Assembly: GCF_949820605.1 (NCBI RefSeq)
Contig: NZ_CATKVU010000006.1
Span: 2,367,001-2,431,000 of the forward strand
Length of the DNA: 64,000 nucleotides
Direction of reading: 5' to 3'
Source: Segatella copri
GTDB taxonomy: Bacteria; Bacteroidota; Bacteroidia; Bacteroidales; Bacteroidaceae
The position numbers and the translations under genes are program-made. This document shows, piece by piece, positions 46,290 to 56,044 of this stretch (position 1 is its first letter; every line of letters begins with the position of its first letter). The notes below the pieces were generated by a model, which worked only from the letters and a program-made list of their open reading frames with translations, had not been told where the DNA came from and searched no databases.

Positions 46290-46339
46290 TTTTAAGGAAA
46301 AATATCGTAATTTTGCAGTCGAACCAAAACATTAGAAGT

Positions 46340-47782
46340 ATGAAAGCAGATTTAATAATCGGACGAGATAAAGAAAAGGCAGAGCTTCAACGTTGTATAG
46401 ACTCAGATCGCTCTGAACTTGTTATCGTTTATGGTAGAAGACGTGTCGGCAAGACTTATCTAGTAGATGAATTCTTTGGTCGGAAGTACGACTTCACTTT
46501 CGTTGGAGGACACAATCTCCCCCAACGCACCCAATTGCGCAGTTTTGCCAAAGCATTAAAACAAGCCATGGGCGAGACATCAGCTCGCAAATTATCAGAT
46601 TGGTTTGATGCCTTTGATGTTTTGGAAGAATATCTGTCATCCTTGCCAGAAGACCGCAAAAAGATAATCTTTGTAGACGAAATGCCTTGGATAGATTCCT
46701 TGCGTTCCGACTTCACTCCAGCATTTGAAAACTTTTGGAATGGATGGGCAGCCCGTCGTCGCGATATAGTTTTCATCGCTAGCGGTTCTGCCACATCATG
46801 GATGGTAGACAAGCTCATAGAAAACCAAGGAGGTCTGCATGCTCGCATCACTTGCCAGATATATTTACGCCCATTTACTTTGTATGAGACAGAACTATAC
46901 CTAAAATCGCGGGGATGCTCTTGGGATCGCTTCCAGATAGCCCAATGCTATATGTTCTTTGGAGGCATTCCTTTTTATCTGAGTTTAATAGATCCAAGTC
47001 TTAGCCTTGTACAGAATGTTGATGCCCTGTGCTTTAACAAGGGAGGGGCACTAAGACAAGAATTTGACGAATTATATGGAGCCTTATTTACTCATGCAGA
47101 CAATTACATCAAGGTGGTCAGGCTCTTGGCTAATCATAAAGGCGGCATGACAAATGCAGAAATTGCTAAAACAGCCAAACTGGACGGAAAGAAGTTGTGC
47201 CAGATATTAAAGAATCTGGAGAGATGTGACTTCATCATGAAGTTCAGATATTATGGCAAGAAGACGCAAAACCGCCTATATAAGTTGACAGACTTTTATA
47301 CCTTATTTTATTTAAAGTATATAGAGCCCAATATCGACTCCTTTGATGAGCAATGGTGGAGCAAGCATTATCTCTCTCACAGTGTTGAGGCATGGCAAGG
47401 TTTAACTTTCGAATTACTCTGTTTGTTCCATATCAGCCAAATACGCAAGGCATTGAATATTGGTGGCGTGGCTAGCGAGGCTTACATTTGGTTTGACAAA
47501 GCTGACAAAACCAAGAATCAGAGAGGAGCCCAAATAGATCTCATCATAGAGCGTGCCGACCGAGTCATCAACCTCTGCGAGATGAAATTTAGTCAAGCCC
47601 AATACAAAATTTCAGCAGATTATGAGATAAAGCTGCGCAATAGGATGGAATTATTCAGAGACCGAACCCATTGCACAAAATCATTGGTAAATACCTTTGT
47701 CACAACATTTGGTGTTGCCAATGGCATCCATTCAAGCATAGTAAATAGCGAAGTAACACTAGACAATCTCTTTCAAGAATGA
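46340..47782 (+). CDS. AAA-ATPase of the archaeal-type ATPase_2/DUF234 family
   Basis: 480 residues from the ATG at 46340 (25 nt after a TAATTTTG box; the longer frame from 46274 starts inside an inverted repeat). The N-terminal ATPase domain (about 5-230) has Walker A VYGRRRVGKTYL and Walker B KKIIFVDEMPW. A winged-helix segment (about 255-320: NAEIAKTAKLDGKKLCQILKNL) and a C-terminal DUF234 nuclease-like domain with AQIDLIIERADRVINLCEMKFS follow, giving the D-ExK pattern of restriction-like folds. The role is unknown; it is a member of a large family in gut Bacteroidota. It lies inside the xylan region but on the opposite strand and without the operator, so it looks like an insertion. Confidence 0.87.
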   Translation: MKADLIIGRDKEKAELQRCIDSDRSELVIVYGRRRVGKTYLVDEFFGRKYDFTFVGGHNLPQRTQLRSFAKALKQAMGETSARKLSDWFDAFDVLEEYLSSLPEDRKKIIFVDEMPWIDSLRSDFTPAFENFWNGWAARRRDIVFIASGSATSWMVDKLIENQGGLHARITCQIYLRPFTLYETELYLKSRGCSWDRFQIAQCYMFFGGIPFYLSLIDPSLSLVQNVDALCFNKGGALRQEFDELYGALFTHADNYIKVVRLLANHKGGMTNAEIAKTAKLDGKKLCQILKNLERCDFIMKFRYYGKKTQNRLYKLTDFYTLFYLKYIEPNIDSFDEQWWSKHYLSHSVEAWQGLTFELLCLFHISQIRKALNIGGVASEAYIWFDKADKTKNQRGAQIDLIIERADRVINLCEMKFSQAQYKISADYEIKLRNRMELFRDRTHCTKSLVNTFVTTFGVANGIHSSIVNSEVTLDNLFQE

Positions 47783-47814
47783 CACATAGGAGAAAGAGAA
47801 TATTTTCATCATTA

Positions 47815-47861
47815 AAAAAACGCAAAAAGGTTGACCGTGTCATCACAACACAGCCAACCTT
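47815..47861 (-). terminator. Terminator of the xus/xyn10 operon
   Basis: On the minus strand the stem AAGGTTGGC ... GTCAACCTT (47827-47861) is followed by TTTGCGTTTTTTT, 68 bp after the GH10 stop. Confidence 0.8.
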
Positions 47862-47928
47862 AACGACTAACATCTTTTTTCGGTTAATCTTTGTATGATA
47901 AACCTAAAACTAATGTCTTTTAGAGTAA

Positions 47929-50181
47929 TTACTTGGCTTCCTTCCAATATTCTGGAGCGCCAAGACCTGCTGCAAAGCCACCATAGGTGTGCTTGCGATA
48001 ATAATCCAAATCCCAGAGTCCAGTAGGCAAACCAGCACGCCAACCACTATTGGCAGGACTGTCAGTAGCACACCACTGGCAGATACCCCACTGCTGATTC
48101 TTAGGAACAATCTCAAGATACTTCTTGACGATAAACTCGTAGTAAGCACGCATTGCCTTGTGCTGTTCCTCGGTCATATCAGTAGTCTTTACTTGGATAT
48201 ATGGGGCTTTGCTGTTCTTATCCAAGTTCGGAACCTCCAAGCCCATATCCAACTCAGAAATACGAACCAACTTACCTGTACTAACCATCAGGTTGAGCAT
48301 GTTCACGTAAGCATCCTCTCTTTTTTTCTGCTCAACAGGATCCATGCAGCATGAAACGTGCATCTGACTGCCGATACCATCAATCTTGGTCACGCCATCA
48401 GCTTCCCAATCATGAATCCACTGCATCAAACTCCTCAACTTGCCATTGTCGTCCCAATCGCTCTCCAAGTTATAGTCATTGACGAAGAGCTTCAAATCCT
48501 CAGGGTTTCCACCAGCATCAGCAAAGCCCTTGCGAGCTGCAGCTACAGCAGTGCGAACATACTCAATGTCACCCAGGTAATCCTGCCAGTAGAAATTGTT
48601 CTTTGCATCGTCAGCTGAAACGTTGCCTCGTTTAGCAGACTGCAATTCGAACTTGCCATCTTTATCTTTATCTTCACCAGAAAGGGCCTCGTTCACAACG
48701 TCCCAAGCCTTCACCTTGCCCTCGGTAGCTTCCATCATGCCGTAAATCCACTTCTGCAAAACAGGAGTAAGTGCTTTCTTCTTTTCCTCATCAGTAAGAG
48801 GAATAGAATTGAGATTCTTGACCTGAAAAACCTTAACAGAATGTACATCCAAAGTAGCATCTGCAGTCTGTGGTTTCAAGATAATATCATAATTACCTCC
48901 AACAATATTAGACATCGGAAGTTTTACGGTATGACGACCAGCAGAAACAGGTACACTTTTAGTAATAGCCTGGTCACTTTTACCCCAACCATTCTGCATA
49001 GTCAATTCTACTCCACTAGCAGCCTTGGAAGAAGTCATATCCAAATAAACCACATAATTACCCTCTGAAAGATGATTTTCGCCACCTGGCATAACAAAGA
49101 ACTGAGACCAATCTCCTGTTGGAACAAAATGGATAGCACCATTAACAACAGGAGGTTTACAACCACCCATTACATAGAATGGGAAAGGTCCATCAGTATA
49201 GGTTCGCTCATGAACTAGTAGTTCAACCTCTTTAGCTGCGGCTGCAGAAGCCACCTTGATGGTACAGCCAGTCGTTTTCCAACCACGAGCCGACTCTTTT
49301 GCAAAGTCTCCATTTTCAATAAGATTCTCATCAGAACCAGCTTTCGTCAACTTAAAGTCATCGCAAGAAATGGTTCCTCCTACGTTACCGAACACAAACT
49401 GAAGCTTATCAATAGGGAAATTGGCTGTAAATTCCCACTTCAAAGTAGAATAATCCTTAGTGATGTCATAATCAGCCATATACTGAACATCATTACTACC
49501 ACCCCATTGGTTTTTATTATCACTTGCTTCCCAAATAGGCCAAGCAGCAAAAGTTCCACCATCCGAAGCCTTTACCTTAACGGTCATCACGTAACTTTGT
49601 CCCTTAACCAATGCCTTAGGCAAGGCATAACTAATCTGTTTATCCCATTTATTGGCACCAGGTTCGCCACAAGTAATCTGCAAGTACTTGTTTCCACCAT
49701 TTGGATCAGGTGGCAGTTCCTTATCCTTGATAAGATTTTTGAGGTACTTGTTAGGCTGCTGAGCATGCCAAGCCAAGGTATGGCCATAAACCGAAAGACC
49801 TGCATCTGTGGCATTCTTAACATATTCACTTACATTATCAAAATTCATGCGACCATCATCAGCAACACAAGAAGCCATCTTCATGGCGTTGCCGGCTACA
49901 GTCTCGTTGAAATTGCTACCAGCAAGACAATATACAAGTCCCTGCTTGTTGAATTCGGCTGCTTCGAGCGCAATGCCCAACTTAAAGTCGGGATTGCACT
50001 TGCCGGCAGCTTTCATATCTTCCACGTATTTCTTCAAAGGCTCGTAGTTATTCAGATACTGATAATCCTTCAAATTCTTGGTCATATCAGTTCTGTACTC
50101 CGAGAACTTGTCATCAGCACAAGAAGACAAAGCCAAGAGAGCCATCAAGCCTAAACCTAAATTAATATTTTTCAATTTCAT
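47929..50181 (-). CDS. xyn10C: GH10 endo-beta-1,4-xylanase lipoprotein with inserted carbohydrate-binding modules
   Basis: 750 residues from ATG 50181. Lipoprotein signal ending ALLALSSC (Cys21), so probably anchored on the cell surface. The GH10 barrel is split: residues 45-150 (with GHTLAWHAQQP) and 465-750, with a segment of about 300 residues between them holding two CBM4/22-like sandwiches (about 155-285 and 290-455). Acid/base Glu498 in WDVVNEAL and nucleophile Glu643 in VRISELDMG are present. The same split architecture is known in Prevotella bryantii Xyn10C and Bacteroides homologues. It cuts xylan into oligosaccharides for the SusCD pairs. Last gene of the xus operon. Confidence 0.95.
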   Translation of the reverse strand: MKLKNINLGLGLMALLALSSCADDKFSEYRTDMTKNLKDYQYLNNYEPLKKYVEDMKAAGKCNPDFKLGIALEAAEFNKQGLVYCLAGSNFNETVAGNAMKMASCVADDGRMNFDNVSEYVKNATDAGLSVYGHTLAWHAQQPNKYLKNLIKDKELPPDPNGGNKYLQITCGEPGANKWDKQISYALPKALVKGQSYVMTVKVKASDGGTFAAWPIWEASDNKNQWGGSNDVQYMADYDITKDYSTLKWEFTANFPIDKLQFVFGNVGGTISCDDFKLTKAGSDENLIENGDFAKESARGWKTTGCTIKVASAAAAKEVELLVHERTYTDGPFPFYVMGGCKPPVVNGAIHFVPTGDWSQFFVMPGGENHLSEGNYVVYLDMTSSKAASGVELTMQNGWGKSDQAITKSVPVSAGRHTVKLPMSNIVGGNYDIILKPQTADATLDVHSVKVFQVKNLNSIPLTDEEKKKALTPVLQKWIYGMMEATEGKVKAWDVVNEALSGEDKDKDGKFELQSAKRGNVSADDAKNNFYWQDYLGDIEYVRTAVAAARKGFADAGGNPEDLKLFVNDYNLESDWDDNGKLRSLMQWIHDWEADGVTKIDGIGSQMHVSCCMDPVEQKKREDAYVNMLNLMVSTGKLVRISELDMGLEVPNLDKNSKAPYIQVKTTDMTEEQHKAMRAYYEFIVKKYLEIVPKNQQWGICQWCATDSPANSGWRAGLPTGLWDLDYYRKHTYGGFAAGLGAPEYWKEAK

Positions 50182-50222
50182 AATAATCAAATTATTAGAA
50201 TGACACTTATCTATCAAGAATA

Positions 50223-51284
50223 TTACTTCTTGATATACTGAGGACTGAATTGAACAACACCATTGGTGTTACCACGAGTCTGGGCAACAAACTGATCGGA
50301 TGTTTCCAAAACAATGCCAGAACCGAAATCAACCTTGTAATTGAGAGTCAGGATGTCACGATCCTTGTTACCCCAAGCCAACTTTGCTCCCTTTTCTACA
50401 AACTTTCCTGAACCAGAAGCAGTCATGCCCTCTGTATCAGAAGTAACGGTACAATTACCATTATCATCGAACGTAAGTTTCAAGTTGCAAGTGACCTTTT
50501 TGCCGTCAGCTTTATTTACAGAGACTACGAAATTACATTCCTTCAAACTCTTGGTTGTAATTCGACTCACTTCATCCTTTTCAAGAGTTGCACCTTCACG
50601 CTTTACCTCATGAGTTTGTCCATTCTCTGTAATCTTGTCAGTTCCTCTACGGAAATAATAGCCATCCCATGGATTCATAAACTTAACGCAATAAAGGATA
50701 TAATCCTTAGGAGCAATTAACCAAGCTGAAGCATCAGTACGAACAGGAGTTGTACCTGCAACGGCAGGAGAACCCGAAAGAATAGAATCGGCTCCCACCA
50801 AATCCTTGATGCGAACTGGGATTACATATGTATTCTTTGCACAATCAGGGGCAGCAAAAAAAGCATCCTCCAACTTAACCTGAAGACGTCCCTGCATTTT
50901 CCCATTATACGCAACCGTCTTGGTAGGAATTGTATAATAATTGCTAGGCATTGGCTTTACAGGAGTGACTCCATCCTCAAAATACAGATTGTCACACAAT
51001 GAATTATCAACATCTACATTCAATGTGATGTTCTTTCCATTATATGCTCCACCCATTGTAGATACGATATACAATACATGATTGTTATCATCCGTATTAT
51101 CGCGATTCTCATCATTGCCTAAAACTACAGAACGTTCGATATACTGATAAGGATAATATACAGTAGTACCGCCCTCATAATCAGGAAATTCTTGGTTGCC
51201 ATTCTCACAAGAGTTAAAGCCAAAAGCCAAGATTCCCAATGCAGCCATGGACAAATATTTGCTTATCTTCATTGTTTTCATCAT
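50223..51284 (-). CDS. xusE: XusE-like surface glycan-binding lipoprotein (DUF1735/DUF5627-like)
   Basis: 353 residues. Lipoprotein signal ends LAFGFNSC. The N-terminal half has TTVYYPYQYIERSVVLGND and NITLNVDVDNSLC, the pattern of DUF1735 sandwiches, and the C-terminal half resembles the DUF5627 domain. It occupies the place of XusE of P. bryantii and of the unnamed surface protein of the B. ovatus XylS locus, between susD and GH10. It should bind xylan at the surface, without catalytic residues. It is 8 bp from the SusD gene upstream and about 40 bp from GH10. Confidence 0.85.
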   Translation of the reverse strand: MMKTMKISKYLSMAALGILAFGFNSCENGNQEFPDYEGGTTVYYPYQYIERSVVLGNDENRDNTDDNNHVLYIVSTMGGAYNGKNITLNVDVDNSLCDNLYFEDGVTPVKPMPSNYYTIPTKTVAYNGKMQGRLQVKLEDAFFAAPDCAKNTYVIPVRIKDLVGADSILSGSPAVAGTTPVRTDASAWLIAPKDYILYCVKFMNPWDGYYFRRGTDKITENGQTHEVKREGATLEKDEVSRITTKSLKECNFVVSVNKADGKKVTCNLKLTFDDNGNCTVTSDTEGMTASGSGKFVEKGAKLAWGNKDRDILTLNYKVDFGSGIVLETSDQFVAQTRGNTNGVVQFSPQYIKK

Positions 51285-51292
51285 TTTAAATA

Positions 51293-53110
51293 TTAGTCGT
51301 TATTTTTTACTTCCCAGCCCTTATTCTGCTGCAAGTTGCTCCACTTCAACATTTCGCTCTGTGGTATAGGACCGTAATACATGTAATCTTTATAGTTGCG
51401 ATCCTCAACCTTCATGACTTTGTATAATGGGGCACCAGCCTCTGAAGTGATTTCTATACCACGCACAGCCTCATTTAGAGGAGCTTTCCAACGGCGAAGG
51501 TCGCTAAAGCGCTTATTTTCAAAACAAAGTTCCAAACGACGCTCGTTGCGAATCAACTCACGCATTTTCTCTTTGCTACCAGCGCACTCATCCAAGTATG
51601 GATCCTCGCCAAACTCGCCAACCCCGGCACGCTCACGGATTGCCTTGATTACATCGTAAGCTGAGTAGTTGTGAGATCCCTTACCCTGTGGTCCCCAAGC
51701 CTCGTTGGCAGCCTCAGCGTAATCGAGGAATATCTCAGTATAGCGAATATACACAGGATAATGATACTGAGCATTCTTTGCATTAGGGTCAGGATTACAA
51801 TCCTCACGCAACAGCTTTTTCATGTAATAGCCTGTACGAGTAGAATTGGAAATCTTATTCAAACCATCATTGTTATTAGCCGTCGTAATGTCTGTATGAA
51901 TGGTCTTTCCCTTATAAGTACTACCATCATGAATGATATAAAGGTCAAGACGAGGATCTCGATTGCTGTAAGGATTCAACTTATCATACTCAGAACGAGC
52001 ATCGGTGATAGGATAACCATTTACAGCAGGGAATGCATCGACCAGATTCTGAGTTGGGTTGATTCTACCCTTACCATAAAGAGACGGAGGGAAATTATCA
52101 GCCTCTTGGTTCAGACCAAAATCATAATCTTCAGAACCATTGGTACGACTGCCACGCCAAAGAATTTCAGCAGGGCAAGCACCTGAGCCAAGCGCATCTA
52201 TTTCCTTGGTTTGCATAAACCAATTATTACCTGTAGCCGACAAACCATTCACACCATTGATACGATCAAGAACGGTAGCTGCATCGTCAGCAGCCTTAGC
52301 ATAATCCACGTTTGTACCTTCAGAGAAAGCAGGACTAGCTGCAAGCAAAGATACCTGTGAGCGAATAGCCTCAGCGATACGACCGCTGATACGACCACGC
52401 ATAATGGAACCAAACACACGGTTGTAGTCTCCTGCGGTCTTTACACCGATTTCCTTATACTTGGCAGGAACAGCGTTATCATCAGTCAAATCATTGTAAT
52501 CAAGAGGGAGAAGCTTGGCAGCCTCGTCCAAATCGCTATAGATTTGATCCAAGCACTCTTGGAATGTATTACGTGGCTTGTTGAAATCATCAGTAGAAGT
52601 CTCTGGTTCTGTCAAATTAGGAACACCAAGCAGTTTGCCATCGGCTGTCCATCCACCATGATTCATCAAAAGATAATACAAGTTGAGAGCTCTCAAAGCA
52701 TAAGCTTCACCTTTACGACTATCACAATACATCTTACGGGCATTCTCGTCCTTTGCCCAGTTTACCTTATCTACCTCCTGAAGGAAGATATTGAGATATT
52801 GGATACTAGCACGACCATTTGTCCATTTAGACATAGGATCGCTATTAGCAGTCCAAGAACCTGTAGCCATCTTGAGATAGCCATTTGTCAAGTCATTGCT
52901 TACAGCGTCATCTGTAGCAACATCAGTAACACTCTTCGTATTGTAAGGAAGCATGGCATAACCATATCCCAATAGTCCCTGAGCGTATGTTGGCTCATTG
53001 TAAATCTCATCCAAGCCACGGTTGTTTTCATCTGCAGGCTCGAAGAGATCTGAGCAAGAAGCCAAAGTAAGCGACATTGCTGCTAATATAAATATATTTT
53101 TTACTTTCAT
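51293..53110 (-). CDS. xusD: SusD-like lipoprotein (second of the xus operon)
   Basis: 605 residues, signal MKVKNIFILAAMSLTLASC (Cys19). SusD helices and the closing motif RNERRLELCFENKRFSDLRRWKAPLNEAVRGI followed by WSNLQQNKGWEVKN. It forms a transporter with the SusC-like protein encoded 22 bp upstream. Two SusD proteins in one xylan operon (XusB and XusD) are characteristic of this locus type; they probably prefer different oligosaccharide lengths or decorations. Confidence 0.92.
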   Translation of the reverse strand: MKVKNIFILAAMSLTLASCSDLFEPADENNRGLDEIYNEPTYAQGLLGYGYAMLPYNTKSVTDVATDDAVSNDLTNGYLKMATGSWTANSDPMSKWTNGRASIQYLNIFLQEVDKVNWAKDENARKMYCDSRKGEAYALRALNLYYLLMNHGGWTADGKLLGVPNLTEPETSTDDFNKPRNTFQECLDQIYSDLDEAAKLLPLDYNDLTDDNAVPAKYKEIGVKTAGDYNRVFGSIMRGRISGRIAEAIRSQVSLLAASPAFSEGTNVDYAKAADDAATVLDRINGVNGLSATGNNWFMQTKEIDALGSGACPAEILWRGSRTNGSEDYDFGLNQEADNFPPSLYGKGRINPTQNLVDAFPAVNGYPITDARSEYDKLNPYSNRDPRLDLYIIHDGSTYKGKTIHTDITTANNNDGLNKISNSTRTGYYMKKLLREDCNPDPNAKNAQYHYPVYIRYTEIFLDYAEAANEAWGPQGKGSHNYSAYDVIKAIRERAGVGEFGEDPYLDECAGSKEKMRELIRNERRLELCFENKRFSDLRRWKAPLNEAVRGIEITSEAGAPLYKVMKVEDRNYKDYMYYGPIPQSEMLKWSNLQQNKGWEVKNND

Positions 53111-53132
53111 TTCTTTCTACATTTTAAAATGA

Positions 53133-56015
53133 TTAGAATGTTGCCTTCACACCTATATTATAATAGCGTGTCTGAGGCGCAGACCCAACGTTCATCTCTA
53201 AGACTTCGCGCTCTCCTGAAATGGTAAGCAAGTTAGCTCCGCTTACGTATGCCGACAACCCCTTAAGCCATGTCTTTTGGAACAAAGTACTAGGCAAGTC
53301 GTAAGTTATCTGGACCTTAGCCAAGCGGAATGCATCTGTCTTGTACATCCAGAAGTCTGATGTCTGGAAGTTGTTGTTACCATCAAGAGATGTCAAACGA
53401 GGATAGGTTGCAGTCTCTTTTGTTTCCTCAGTCCATCGGTTACGAACTACAGCAGAATATTTGCTATCGCCCTTTACCCACCAATAAGAATTATTCTTGA
53501 CACCCCAAGCACCGAAGTTACCGGTACCAAGAGCGAAGAAGGTAAAGTTCTTCCACTTAGCTGTAAGATTGACACCAAGCGTGAATGGTGCTCCGTACCA
53601 ACCACCCTTACCCAAGAAGACTTGGTCGTATTGGTCAATTTTATTATCACCATTTACATCCACATACTTGATGTCACCAGGTTTAACTGTTCCACCAAAA
53701 TAGCTTTGGTCTGGAGAATTTTTGATTTCCTCCTCGCTTTGGAAGAGACCTGCGCTCTTGTAGCCCCAAATGCCATCAAGTGCCTTTCCTTGTCTGTTCT
53801 GATACTGCTCTACGTTGTTCTCATCTCGTTTGGTAGCCTTGGTTGTATAGTAAGTACCAGTCACACCAAGTGAGAGATCCACATCACCTACCTTCTTATT
53901 GAAGTTGGCTGCGAAATCAAATCCTACTCTACGATTATTGTTGTAATTCAGTACAGGCATAAACGAAGCCGCTGGATAACCAGTATTCAAATGAGATGGA
54001 TAGAATGTTGGCGAAGAGATAAGATAACCCTCCATCGAATTGATGAAGAAACTTGCATCCAATGTCACCAATTTTTGCCACAAGGATGTCTTGAAATTCA
54101 GAGACAACTCTTTGCGCTTGATAAAATCAAGGTCTTTGTTCTCACCTCTTTTTGAATAGGTGTATTTATCGCTAGCTCCATCATACCATCCATAGCCGTA
54201 ATCAGAAGTCCAAATACTCTGATAGAGATAGTAGCGTTTGTCACCATTTGCTATATCAATATCCTCATTGATAATACTACCTGATACACTAATCAGCATG
54301 TCATCTACCACCTTGGAATTCTTCAAGAAAGCCTCATTCTTGAGTCTCCAACCCAAAGAAAGTGATGGTGAGAGAGCCTCGCGATGACCTGGAGCCAACT
54401 GGGCAGAGTGGATGGCAGCTAATCCAAAATCTGCATAATATTTCTGGTCATAATTGTAAGAAGCATCGAATGCAAGATTGGCACTAGAGTTCTTATGATA
54501 CTGTCCAGACTTCGACTGCTGGAAGCCAGAAGCTATCAACATTGCCGACAGATTGTGAACCTTGTTGAAAGTATTGTTGTAGTTGAACTGACCAGAGAAA
54601 AACATGGTCTGGTTATCTGTACTTCCACTGATGTTCTGGTTGCCAGACTTTTTATCCTCACCTTCCTTCTTCAATGCGACAATCATATCCTTGCCATCAA
54701 TGTTAGCCCATGTTGGGATATAAACAGCATAGCTATTATCGAAAGAAGTATTATAAGAGGTAGCATAGTCGACTGCGAAATGAGTCTCGAAAGACAAGCC
54801 CTTCAACACCTTGTGCAAGTTGATATTGATACCCGTATCAAACTGGAATTGACGACTAGTAAATTTACTACTTCCTGCAGAATAGATGTCAGCAAAAACA
54901 TTGGAAGAGTTTGCCTGAGTACCAGCAAGAAAGTATTTGCCATCTACCAACTTCGCAACGCTCATCAAGTCCCAAGCAGCCTTAGCATTAGGGGCTATCA
55001 TATCTGTGGAGATAAGAGGAGCTGCATTCTGTGGAAAATTAGGACGCCAAGTAGCAGCAGCTTCCCAGTAATTACCCTTTGCAGAATGAGAATCATAGAA
55101 GGTTGCACTGGAGTTGACCCAAGCCTTAATATCATCAGTAATGTCTATATCCACATTACCACGAACGCTGAAGCGCTGGGTATTATTATTCTTAGCCTCA
55201 CCAAACTTGAAATAATCGCCCTGGCGATAATAGTTGATATTGCTATAGAAGTGAGCTCGCTTACCACCACCGCTGATTTCTGCAGTAGCCTCATAACGGC
55301 TGTTCATCTTTCTGAGATAATCAGAAGAATAGAAATCGAGATTAGGATAACGATAAGGGTTCAAACCTGCTCCATGATTATAGATATCCTCAGAAGAATA
55401 AAGCTCAGACAGACCATCATTACGACGAGCCTCGTTATAGAGAGTCATATACTCTGCACTGCTAAGATACTCAGGATAAGACTTTGCTACATTCAAACCT
55501 GCATTAGCCTGCACCTCGACCTTCAAGCCGTCATTATGACCACGCTTGGTGGTTATGACTACAGCACCCTTGGCAGCCTTGCTACCATAGAGCACCACAG
55601 CCTGCGCACCCTTGAGGAAAGAAATCTGTGCAATCTCACTTGGTTGAACGTTGTTAGCTTCACGAGGCACACCATCTACCAAGACGAGATAACCAGCGTT
55701 ATCGGCATCCATACCCCAGAGAGAATTGCCATTCCAACCACCTACATAACCTTGCATATTGTCGAGGCTATAAGTATGGTAGTTCTTCTTCATCAAGTTC
55801 TCTACATCGACTACAGACACACCGCCCAAGATATCATCCTTGGCTACCTTTCGGTAAGCCACCTGAACCATCTCCTTGTCGGCACTGGCTGTGTCGGATT
55901 CGCTTGTCTGTGCAGTCTTGGCATTGGCACCAAGAGGAGCCAAAGCCACGAGACTTGCTACAAAAAGCTTATAATTATATGATTTGAATCTTGAATTCAT
56001 ACTATCATTATTCAT
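53133..56015 (-). CDS. xusC: SusC-like TonB-dependent transporter lacking the N-terminal regulatory domain
   Basis: 960 residues, shorter than the other two SusC proteins (1033 and 1048). After the signal (ending LAPLGANAK) there is no carboxypeptidase-like domain: a 50-residue segment (TSESDTASADKEMVQVAYRK) leads directly into the plug (VVDVENLMKKN, YLVLVDGVPREANN, KAAKGAVVITTKRG). The barrel is complete and ends YNIGVKATF. Start at 56015 or 56000. It imports xylo-oligosaccharides with XusD. The missing domain is also a feature of some second SusC proteins in Bacteroidota xylan loci. Confidence 0.9.
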   Translation of the reverse strand: MNNDSMNSRFKSYNYKLFVASLVALAPLGANAKTAQTSESDTASADKEMVQVAYRKVAKDDILGGVSVVDVENLMKKNYHTYSLDNMQGYVGGWNGNSLWGMDADNAGYLVLVDGVPREANNVQPSEIAQISFLKGAQAVVLYGSKAAKGAVVITTKRGHNDGLKVEVQANAGLNVAKSYPEYLSSAEYMTLYNEARRNDGLSELYSSEDIYNHGAGLNPYRYPNLDFYSSDYLRKMNSRYEATAEISGGGKRAHFYSNINYYRQGDYFKFGEAKNNNTQRFSVRGNVDIDITDDIKAWVNSSATFYDSHSAKGNYWEAAATWRPNFPQNAAPLISTDMIAPNAKAAWDLMSVAKLVDGKYFLAGTQANSSNVFADIYSAGSSKFTSRQFQFDTGININLHKVLKGLSFETHFAVDYATSYNTSFDNSYAVYIPTWANIDGKDMIVALKKEGEDKKSGNQNISGSTDNQTMFFSGQFNYNNTFNKVHNLSAMLIASGFQQSKSGQYHKNSSANLAFDASYNYDQKYYADFGLAAIHSAQLAPGHREALSPSLSLGWRLKNEAFLKNSKVVDDMLISVSGSIINEDIDIANGDKRYYLYQSIWTSDYGYGWYDGASDKYTYSKRGENKDLDFIKRKELSLNFKTSLWQKLVTLDASFFINSMEGYLISSPTFYPSHLNTGYPAASFMPVLNYNNNRRVGFDFAANFNKKVGDVDLSLGVTGTYYTTKATKRDENNVEQYQNRQGKALDGIWGYKSAGLFQSEEEIKNSPDQSYFGGTVKPGDIKYVDVNGDNKIDQYDQVFLGKGGWYGAPFTLGVNLTAKWKNFTFFALGTGNFGAWGVKNNSYWWVKGDSKYSAVVRNRWTEETKETATYPRLTSLDGNNNFQTSDFWMYKTDAFRLAKVQITYDLPSTLFQKTWLKGLSAYVSGANLLTISGEREVLEMNVGSAPQTRYYNIGVKATF

Positions 56016-56044
56016 TTAGTATTACTAATTTATAATTTTAAACC

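Noticed and set aside
54495..55982. 495-codon plus-strand open frame
   Set aside because: It lies entirely opposite the xusC gene, whose protein has full SusC homology; the antisense product has no recognisable domain or signal. The same applies to long opposite-strand frames at 5880-6533, 7735-8466, 9683-10714, 10718-11938, 13174-14628, 26128-26982, 28651-29532, 29845-30630, 31499-32560 and 59568-60323.
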